Both the position numbers and the translations under genes were made by a program. Below, one piece after another: positions 1 to 7,280 of a DNA stretch of 10,003 nucleotides. The DNA is from Acidobacteriota bacterium (GTDB lineage: Bacteria; Acidobacteriota; Blastocatellia; Pyrinomonadales; Pyrinomonadaceae): the NCBI GenBank assembly GCA_029777145.1, contig JAKOSS010000437.1, positions 1-10,003 on the forward strand. The letters are read 5' to 3'. The stretch's first letter is position 1. The number at the start of each line of letters is the position of its first letter. The notes beneath the pieces are model-generated. The model was not told where the DNA came from, made no database searches, and was given only the letters and a program-made list of their open reading frames with translations.

Positions 1-11
1 ACGGCAAAGCA

Positions 12-1028
12 ATGGCAGCGTTGCGTTCGGCAAAGCCGCTCAGCGCCGCCGCGAAAGCGATCTCAGAAAAGGTCGGCCGGCGTTGGATCGAATCGACGTT
101 CAACGGCGTCCGGCTCAGTGAAAAGCAGTTGCCTCGCGTTTATCACCAGGCGGTCAAGGCAGCCCGAATTCTCGGAATGTCGCACATGCCCGACGTCTAC
201 GTCTCGGGCGACGTCATGTGGGACTGCCGCACCTACGGCACCGACAAGGACGCGTTCATCGTCATCGGAACGGCGCTCCTGACAAACTTCAAAGGTCCCG
301 AACTGCTCTTTCTTTTCGCCCGCGAAATGGGCCATTGCCGCGCCGGTCACGCGCTGTGGAAGACGGTCATCAAGTTCCTGATCGGCGAACAGGGGCCGCG
401 AAAAGGCGTCCTCGCTGGCGGAATTTTCAACGTCCTGAGCCCGACCGCATTGATCGAAGGCGCGATCGAAGTTCCGTTGCTCGCATGGGCGCGCCAGGCC
501 GAGATCACGGCCGATCGCGCGGGAATGCTCGCCGTCGGCGACGAAGAACTCGCCCGGCGCGTGCTCTTGTCCTGGTCGCTCCGCTCGCCCTTCCTTTATA
601 AGCAGATCAGCGTCGAAGCATGGCTCGAGCAGCAAGCCGAGTCCGACGACGACTATACAAAACTCTCGGAGCTGATGACGTCGTCGACGCCGTACATCAC
701 GCGGCGGCTCAAACTGATGGACGAGTTCGCGCGCACGACCTATCTCAAACAATGGCGCGACCTGATCAATCAGTACGCGCCGCCGGTAACGGTCGAGATC
801 CGCGCGCCGCAACCGGCGCCCGATGTCGTGCGCCTCAAATGCAAACACTGCCAGACGCCGATGCGTGTTCCGCGATCGGCACTCGAAGGAAAATCGGTCG
901 TGTCGCTCAAATGTCCCGATCCGAAATGCGCCAAGACCACGGTTATCAGAAAGAACAAACCCGAGCCTGCGGCCAAGCCGGCGGCAGCCCCGGAGCGAAC
1001 AGTGAGGAACGAAAGCTATGACGACTGA
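12..1028 (+). CDS. M48-like (Ste24/HtpX-type) metallopeptidase homologue with altered HExxH motif and C-terminal zinc ribbon
   Basis: This 338-residue product resembles the catalytic region of family M48 zinc peptidases. The helix ending in AREMGHCRAGH (about residues 103-113) occupies the place of the M48 HExxHxxxGH motif, and EITAD (164-168) matches the downstream ExxxD that supplies the third zinc ligand. The first His of HExxH is Arg104 (codon CGC, one transition from CAC), while Glu105, His108 and Glu164 are kept. Zinc binding or catalysis may therefore be altered or lost, unless this is a tolerated subfamily variant. Residues 274-314 form a zinc-ribbon-like module with Cys277, Cys280, Cys301 and Cys306. 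No signal peptide is visible, so a cytoplasmic location is likely; a hydrophobic stretch lies at about 131-160. The start is uncertain: the frame stays open to the window edge and no Shine-Dalgarno is visible in the 11 bases available, so the true start may lie outside. The 3' end overlaps the next gene by 11 nt. Confidence 0.8.
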   Translation: MAALRSAKPLSAAAKAISEKVGRRWIESTFNGVRLSEKQLPRVYHQAVKAARILGMSHMPDVYVSGDVMWDCRTYGTDKDAFIVIGTALLTNFKGPELLFLFAREMGHCRAGHALWKTVIKFLIGEQGPRKGVLAGGIFNVLSPTALIEGAIEVPLLAWARQAEITADRAGMLAVGDEELARRVLLSWSLRSPFLYKQISVEAWLEQQAESDDDYTKLSELMTSSTPYITRRLKLMDEFARTTYLKQWRDLINQYAPPVTVEIRAPQPAPDVVRLKCKHCQTPMRVPRSALEGKSVVSLKCPDPKCAKTTVIRKNKPEPAAKPAAAPERTVRNESYDD

Positions 1029-2052
1029 AAACGTAACGATCACCGAAACCGCTCCCGACGGAACCGAAACCAAGATCGAGATCACCCAAACCGGGCCCGA
1101 CGACAATACGTCGATCGTCGACGAGGTCATCGAGGCGATCTTTGACACGGGCGCTGACGATGCCGCGGATCTTGACGATCTCGGCGATTACACCGTCGAT
1201 GAACCCGATGCGTATGCGGACGATGACACCGAAAGCGATACGGACGTCGAGCCGGAGTATCTTGCGTCCGAGACCGAACCGGCTTCGGACTTTGATCCGG
1301 GCTACGTCGAGCCGGAGCCGGTCTCGGATTTCGATCCGGCGTTCGTCGCTCCGGAACCTGTCGCGGACGTTGAGCCGGAGCCCGAGGTGAATGCCGCCGA
1401 CGCCGAGGCCGAAGCGGCCGAGCAGGCCGCCGCCGCCGAACAGGCCGCTCATGAACAGGCGGCGACCGAGGCTCAGGAGGCAGCCGACCAGTTCGTCAGC
1501 CAGGGCGATTACGGCGCGGCCGCCGATGCCCGCGAAGCAGCCGAAAACGAGGCGTGGGAAGCCGGCGATCAAAGCGTCCTCCACGGCTCATCTTCGACGG
1601 AGCTTGAGAACGCCGATGCGCGGCAGGATCAGGCCGAGTATTTTGAGCAGCAGGAAGCCTATCACGCCCAACAAGGCGACTACGAGGCGGCGCGAGAGGA
1701 CGCACGAAACGCGGCCGACGAAACCGGTTGGGCGGATTTCAAGGCCGGCGGCGACGACCATACCGGTCAGGCCGACAAGGAAGCCGAGCAGATGGACTGG
1801 GCGGTTTGGGAAGAAGGAAACGCCGAATACCACGAAGAAAACGCCGAATGGTACGCGGCTCACGGCGATTTCGGCAACGCCGAGTCGAGCATGGACCTCG
1901 CAGGCGAGCATCAGGACGCAGCCGATTATCATGGCGATCTCGGCGAGCACGGCGGAGAATTCGCCGACTATGACGCGTCTTCTGACGTCTCGTCCGGCGG
2001 AAGTTACGACGCCCCCGAGATCGACACGACCGATTATTCGACGTCGGAGTGA
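1018..2052 (+). CDS. Highly acidic hypothetical protein with TPR-like helical repeats
   Basis: I do not recognise a named family. The 344-residue product has about 100 Asp/Glu but only 3 Lys and 4 Arg, and no Cys. Residues 1-75 are acidic. Residues 77-124 are Pro/Glu-rich with a near-perfect 13-residue repeat (SDFDPGYVEPEPV, then SDFDPAFVAPEPV). Residues 127-158 are an Ala/Glu/Gln-rich, probably coiled-coil segment. Residues 159-310 carry three related helical units, each marked by an aromatic-containing helix followed by GDY or GDF (at 163, 220 and 283), spaced 57 and 63 residues and resembling TPR hairpins. The Ser/Gly/Asp-rich tail looks disordered. There is no signal peptide or membrane segment. 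The start ATG lies inside the end of the upstream M48-like gene, with GAGGA at about 1003-1007 as ribosome site, so the two are probably translationally coupled. It may be a binding partner or substrate of the upstream protein; that is inference from context. Confidence 0.75.
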   Translation: MTTENVTITETAPDGTETKIEITQTGPDDNTSIVDEVIEAIFDTGADDAADLDDLGDYTVDEPDAYADDDTESDTDVEPEYLASETEPASDFDPGYVEPEPVSDFDPAFVAPEPVADVEPEPEVNAADAEAEAAEQAAAAEQAAHEQAATEAQEAADQFVSQGDYGAAADAREAAENEAWEAGDQSVLHGSSSTELENADARQDQAEYFEQQEAYHAQQGDYEAAREDARNAADETGWADFKAGGDDHTGQADKEAEQMDWAVWEEGNAEYHEENAEWYAAHGDFGNAESSMDLAGEHQDAADYHGDLGEHGGEFADYDASSDVSSGGSYDAPEIDTTDYSTSE

Positions 2053-2061
2053 GAGCATTGC

Positions 2062-2277
2062 GGATTCCAGATATTCCAAGATTCCAGGTATTCCAGATAT
2101 TCCAGATCGAGTTGAGCCGGAATCTTGGAGATCTTGGAGATCTTGAAATCTGGAATCTTGAAATCTTGAAATCTTGGAATCTTGAAATCTTGAAATCTTG
2201 AAATCTTGAAATCTGGAATCTTGAAATCTTGAAATCTTGAAATCTTGAAATCTTGGAATCTTGGAATCTTGGAATCG
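2062..2277. repeat. Short-unit tandem array with two opposite-orientation arms (array 1)
   Basis: The array starts about 10 nt after the stop codon of the acidic-protein gene. The left arm (about 2062-2108) is made of ATTCCAGAT/ATTCCAAG-type units. After a short spacer the right arm (about 2117-2276) holds roughly 20 units of 8 nt, GAAATCTT or GGAATCTT, which are the reverse complement of the left-arm units (AAGATTCC, AAGATTTC). Transcribed, the arms could fold back on each other. There is no T run after it, so it is not a classic intrinsic terminator. No open frame through it looks like a protein. It is related in unit sequence to the array at 5162-5388. Confidence 0.9.
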
Positions 2278-2287
2278 AGGTTGCTTT

Positions 2288-2320
2288 ATTTCGTTCTTTG
2301 ACCGCTAAATCACACGAAAT
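2288..2320. repeat. Dispersed hairpin element, copy 1 (loop TTTGACCGCTA)
   Basis: A perfect 6-bp stem, ATTTCG (2288-2293) with CGAAAT (2315-2320), encloses a 21-nt loop containing TTTGACCGCTA (2297-2307) followed by ATCA. A second copy lies at 5474-5505 with the same 11-nt loop core and a stem that differs by a paired change (A-T here, T-A there). Both copies follow a GATTCC-type array. Function unknown. Confidence 0.6.
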
Positions 2321-2434
2321 ACCGCGAAGATGGCAAATTTGGCACGCCTAATAACTTGAAATTCACGCAACGGAATTATCCCGACGCCCTTGATCGAATT
2401 CTGAATTTTGGAATCCGAAGTCTGATTTTCGATC

Positions 2435-2476
2435 GCGCCTTGGGCGCCTGATGTGCGGCGATGCTCGGCATCGCCG
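2435..2476. other. Two adjacent GC-rich hairpins upstream of the S9 peptidase gene
   Basis: GCGCC (2435-2439) pairs with GGCGC (2443-2447) across loop TTG. CGGCGATGC (2456-2464) pairs perfectly with GCATCGCCG (2468-2476) across loop TCG. Neither is followed by a T run. They lie about 200 nt before the S9 start codon in a gene-free stretch (2053-2669). They could be leader structure, a factor-dependent termination region or a protein-binding site; the sequence does not decide. No convincing promoter was found in this stretch: TTGCTT at 2537 and TACTAT at 2563 are 20 nt apart, too far for a standard sigma-70 site. Confidence 0.5.
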
Positions 2477-2578
2477 TCGACCAATCGCTGACGGCCTGAG
2501 CGGCTACGCCGCGTCCCCACATGATCAACCTTCCGCTTGCTTCGGCGACGTGTTTTGTCGTCTACTATTTCCATCTGC

Positions 2579-2643
2579 AAAACGATTCTTGGCCGATTCG
2601 AAAGGCTTTTGTTTCGGACATCCGACTCCCGACCCAAGACTCG
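2579..2643. repeat. Conserved intergenic motif pair, copy 1
   Basis: AAAACGATTC (2579-2588) is followed at 2625-2643 by ACTCCCGACCCAAGACTCG. The same two motifs occur in the same order at 5631-5640 and 5658-5676, with the second matching at 17 of 19 positions. Here the pair ends just before the ribosome site of the S9 gene, so it is probably part of its 5' leader. Confidence 0.55.
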
Positions 2644-2658
2644 TAAGAACAACCGTTT

Positions 2659-2663
2659 GGAGG
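2659..2663 (+). promoter_or_regulatory. Ribosome binding site GGAGG that fixes the S9 peptidase start
   Basis: GGAGG sits 6 nt before ATG 2670. The frame is open upstream to 2451, but only the 2670 start has this site and is followed at once by a signal peptide. Confidence 0.85.
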
Positions 2664-2669
2664 CACAAA

Positions 2670-5156
<2,487 letters not shown>

Positions 5157-5161
5157 GGCAC

Positions 5162-5388
5162 GGATTCCAGGGATTCCCGGGATTCCAGAGATTCCGAGGA
5201 TTTGTGGGATTTCAGGGATTCCAGAGATTCCAGGGATTCCAGAGATTCCAGAGATTTCAGAGATTCCAGAGATTTCAGGGATTTCAGGGATTCCAAGATT
5301 CCAAGGATTTCAGGGATTTCAAGGATTCCAGACATTCCAGAGATTTCAGGGATTTAAGGGATTCCAAGGATTTCAGGGATTCCGGAGA
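5162..5388. repeat. 9-nt tandem array, about 25 units (array 2)
   Basis: The array begins a few bases after the S9 stop codon, with CGGATTCCAG, as array 1 also does after its gene. Units are mainly GGATTCCAG, AGATTCCAG and AGATTTCAG, all in one orientation, with C/T changes at one position and A/G at others; units decay toward the right end. The 9-nt period keeps one frame open, giving Phe-Gln-Gly/Arg repeats, but this is a by-product of the period. It is related to array 1, whose units are AAGATTCC/AAGATTTC with an 8-nt period. Confidence 0.9.
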
Positions 5389-5473
5389 GTCTTTCGGAGT
5401 ATTCGTCGAACTCCTATCCGTGAAGAACTCATCGCGGCGGCTTTCGCGACATTTCGCGTTGCTTCGAGGTTGG

Positions 5474-5505
5474 TTTTCGTTTTTGACCGCTAGATCAAGC
5501 GAAAA
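5474..5505. repeat. Dispersed hairpin element, copy 2 (loop TTTGACCGCTA)
   Basis: TTTTCG (5474-5479) pairs with CGAAAA (5500-5505) around a 20-nt loop that contains TTTGACCGCTA (5482-5492) and ATCA. It matches the element at 2288-2320 and again lies downstream of a GATTCC-type array. Between array 2 and this hairpin (5389-5473) I see only a short inverted repeat, GGAGT (5396-5400) with ACTCC (5410-5414). Confidence 0.6.
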
Positions 5506-5612
5506 ATCGCAAAAAAGTAAACTCGGAAATCTAAGTGTCCTTAATACTCGGGAGTCGTATTGTTCAAACCTCCAGTAATTCCCGGGGTTCCGGAGATCTC
5601 ATTCGTGTTATT

Positions 5613-5625
5613 CGCGAAATTCGCG
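5613..5625. other. 13-nt palindrome CGCGAA-A-TTCGCG
   Basis: A perfect 6-bp inverted repeat with a single central base, in the gene-free stretch after the S9 gene. A weaker inverted repeat, AATAC/GTATT, lies at 5543-5561. This could be a protein-binding site or part of the repeat patchwork; no gene is close. Confidence 0.4.
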
Positions 5626-5630
5626 GCCAA

Positions 5631-5676
5631 AAAACGATTCGTCGCGAAGACTGGCCCACTCCCGACTGAAGACTCG
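5631..5676. repeat. Conserved intergenic motif pair, copy 2
   Basis: AAAACGATTC (5631-5640) and ACTCCCGACTGAAGACTCG (5658-5676) repeat the pair seen at 2579-2643. They follow the second hairpin element in the same order as in the first module. A further partial unit, GCGACTCCCG, follows directly at 5676-5685. Confidence 0.55.
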
Positions 5677-5684
5677 CGACTCCC

Positions 5685-5794
5685 GCCGCGTAAACGCGGA
5701 ACGCCAAACTCTGACCACCGACTCCCGACTCCCAACATAGCCGCGTAAACGCGGAACTCCAAACTCTTCCCACCGACCACCGACCACTGTCCAC
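5685..5794. repeat. 55-bp tandem duplication containing the palindrome CCGCGT-AA-ACGCGG
   Basis: Two copies begin at 5685 and 5740, each with GCCGCGTAAACGCGGAAC followed, after one variable base, by CCAAACTCT. The first 35 or so bases are nearly identical; the rest is a patchwork of CCGAC, CCACCGAC and ACTCCCGAC pieces. The CCGCGT/ACGCGG arms form a 6-bp inverted repeat around AA in both copies. The reverse complement gives short open frames, but they look repeat-derived. Confidence 0.75.
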
Positions 5795-5807
5795 TGCACA
5801 CCGTCTC

Positions 5808-5836
5808 TTGACTCAAATATTAGAAAGCGCTATTGT
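5808..5836 (+). promoter_or_regulatory. Candidate sigma-70-type promoter for the DUF4440-type gene
   Basis: TTGACT (5808-5813) matches 5 of 6 bases of the -35 consensus. A 17-nt spacer leads to TATTGT (5831-5836), 4 of 6 of the -10 consensus. The local AT-rich stretch stands out from the GC-rich surroundings. It would give a leader of about 275-280 nt before the ATG at 6121. A long inverted repeat overlaps it. Confidence 0.5.
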
Positions 5837-5859
5837 TACGATAAATATTTCTAATGTTT
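5815..5859. promoter_or_regulatory. Long inverted repeat overlapping the promoter, candidate operator
   Basis: AAATATTAGAAA (5815-5826) is complementary to TTTCTAATGTTT (5848-5859), with 11 Watson-Crick pairs and one G-T among 12, separated by 21 nt. The left half lies in the -35/-10 spacer and the right half just past the predicted transcription start. This is a usual position for a dimeric regulator site, though no regulator gene is present in the window. Confidence 0.45.
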
Positions 5860-5933
5860 CAGCTGGATGAATCGCGCGTCGCCGCGGCCCGTTGCCGCCC
5901 CGGCACATTGTTCACGTCGCTCGGCGCTTGATT

Positions 5934-6024
5934 CCGGCAAACCGGCGAAATTGCGAGTCACCGGCTCGCGTCCCACGATTTTGTTCTCCTGCGACTTGTC
6001 GGCGCTCCGACGGCGAAAAAGCCG
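5934..6024 (+). other. Hairpin-rich leader segment upstream of the DUF4440-type gene
   Basis: Several small stems follow one another in the probable 5' leader: CCGG/CCGG around CAAA (5934-5945); GCGAG/CTCGC (5953-5957 with 5965-5969) around TCACCGG; GTCGG/CCGAC (5998-6002 with 6007-6011) around CGCT; and CGGC/GCCG (6011-6024) around GAAAAA, which competes with the previous one. The CCGG in the second loop could pair with the first hairpin arms. I cannot assign it to a known riboswitch class. The rest of 5860-6107 shows no gene. Confidence 0.3.
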
Positions 6025-6107
6025 CTGAATCCCCCGGAGTGAGCACGCTTTTCCGCTCCTCTTTCGGCGCGACGGTGACCCGCGCGCGCCAGGTTGCCTT
6101 CGCAGCC

Positions 6108-6114
6108 AAAGGAG
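6108..6114 (+). promoter_or_regulatory. Ribosome binding site AAAGGAG that fixes the start at 6121
   Basis: AAAGGAG ends 6 nt before ATG 6121. An in-frame ATG at 6094 exists but would put nine polar residues ahead of the signal peptide and lacks such a site. Confidence 0.85.
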
Positions 6115-6120
6115 AAACCA

Positions 6121-6942
6121 ATGAGATACATCTTAGGAACTCTGATCCTGATCATTTCGACGATCGGCGTCGCGTTCGGCGACTGCACGGAAGCCGAAAA
6201 ATCATCGCTCGAAGCGATGGATCGCGCGTGGGCCGCGGCCAACGAGAAAGGAGATCGCGCGGCGCTCACGAACATTCTTGCCGACGACTACATGGCGATG
6301 CCCGGCATGCTCGACAAGAAGACCACGATCGACAATTCGATGGCCGCCTTTGAACGCGAGAAAACGAGCACGGAGCCGAAGGACGAAATTTCGTACGATC
6401 GCTATTCGATCTCCTGCGCGGGAAATACGGCGACGATGATCCATCGCAGCATCATCAAAACGATGAATCCCTCGACCGGAAAACCCGAAACGCTTTGGTT
6501 CCGGAGCATCCACGTGTTTTCAAACCGTGGCGGAAAATGGCAGGTGGTCAGCACAACCGGCAATGAGATGGACGACTCGATGACCATCGCCTACCTCGAG
6601 CAGGATTGGAACGACGCGAATCTGAAGCGCGACAAGGCTTGGTTCGAGAAATACTACGCGCCGGATTTCGTCGGCCTCAGTTCACAGACGGGAAAATTCT
6701 CCGGCAAATCCGACGACATCATGGACACGGTCAACGACAAGTCCACGATCGAACTGACCGAAACGACCGGACTGTCGATCAATGTCGACCGCAACATTGC
6801 GATCGCTACCGGAACCTATCGCTGGAAGGGGAAGGACGAAAAAGGCGTCGCCTACGATCACAAGATCCATTTCATCGACACTTGGGTAAAACGAAACGGA
6901 CAGTGGATGGCCCTCGCCTCGGCCGGCTCGGTGATCAGATAG
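6121..6942 (+). CDS. Exported protein with two tandem NTF2-like (DUF4440/SnoaL-type) domains
   Basis: The 273-residue product begins with a clear signal peptide (MRY, then a hydrophobic core up to about residue 20, probable cleavage AFG|DC). There is no proper lipobox before Cys22. Two halves have the same layout: a helix with an AW or DW pair (EAMDRAWAAANEKGD at 31-45; LEQDWNDANLKRD at 159-171), then a short strand after ADDYMAMP or APDFVGLS, and a closing beta sheet ending in GGKWQVVST (138-145) or NGQWMALAS (259-267). This is the pattern of DUF4440/SnoaL-like NTF2-fold domains, which bind or process small molecules in a cone-shaped pocket. The two domains have diverged strongly in sequence. 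No catalytic residues can be named, so the substrate is unknown. The gene appears monocistronic, with its own promoter and leader upstream and a terminator downstream. Confidence 0.82.
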   Translation: MRYILGTLILIISTIGVAFGDCTEAEKSSLEAMDRAWAAANEKGDRAALTNILADDYMAMPGMLDKKTTIDNSMAAFEREKTSTEPKDEISYDRYSISCAGNTATMIHRSIIKTMNPSTGKPETLWFRSIHVFSNRGGKWQVVSTTGNEMDDSMTIAYLEQDWNDANLKRDKAWFEKYYAPDFVGLSSQTGKFSGKSDDIMDTVNDKSTIELTETTGLSINVDRNIAIATGTYRWKGKDEKGVAYDHKIHFIDTWVKRNGQWMALASAGSVIR

Positions 6943-6969
6943 CGGATCGTGGCGCACAGTTTGATTGCA

Positions 6970-6994
6970 AAGGGTTCTTCGTGAGCCCTTTTTG
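6970..6994 (+). terminator. Intrinsic terminator after the DUF4440-type gene
   Basis: AAAGGGTTC (6970-6978) pairs with GAGCCCTTT (6984-6992), nine pairs including one G-T, around loop TTCGT. The T run TTTTT (6990-6994) overlaps the stem base. It lies 27 nt after the stop codon. Confidence 0.7.
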
Positions 6995-7280
6995 ATTTCG
7001 GTCCGGCCGCTGATCGGAGGCAAAACTCGTTGACGGCACATGGCATCTGACTGTATATTTCTCACAATTTCCGAATAATCCCGGATGACGCATCGGAAGA
7101 TTTTGCCGGCGAATCTTCGCATTGAACGCGATAAATATCGGGCCCTGATCTGTAACTTTGAACGGATCGCCCGACGCCCGACGCATGCGACCTGATGGCG
7201 GTTTTTGATTTGCGTCAATTCGCGGGTAATTTTCATTATTGCTTAATCCGGGATAAGTCAGGCTTCCGCGAAGTACCCGT
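6995..7280. other. Gene-free spacer with one small inverted repeat
   Basis: No coding region is supported here. GAAGATT (7096-7102) pairs with AATCTTC (7112-7118) around 9 nt. GCCCGAC is repeated directly near 7170-7182. TTGATT (7205-7210) and TAATTT (7227-7232), 16 nt apart, are a weak candidate promoter for the gene at 7281. Confidence 0.4.

Noticed and set aside
63..1148. Minus-strand open frame of 361 codons opposite the M48-like gene
   Set aside because: It is a shadow of the + strand genes; the + strand carries the peptidase motifs and the zinc ribbon.
2062..2277. CRISPR array
   Set aside because: The units are 8-9 nt, directly adjacent, with no unique spacers and no cas genes nearby.
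2451..2669. N-terminal extension of the S9 peptidase to an upstream ATG
   Set aside because: It would bury the signal peptide behind 73 residues, has no ribosome site and covers the hairpins and motif pair; GGAGG and the signal peptide fix the start at 2670.
5541..5816. Minus-strand short open frames in the repeat patchwork after the S9 gene
   Set aside because: Several frames are open because of the tandem repeats, with no ribosome site or domain; they overlap the 55-bp repeat and motif copies.
5936..6098. Possible c-di-GMP-I (GEMM) riboswitch, from GGCAAACC (5936-5943) and GGTTGCC (6092-6098)
   Set aside because: The diagnostic GACGCAAAGCC segment is absent and the two pieces are about 150 nt apart, longer than the usual aptamer.
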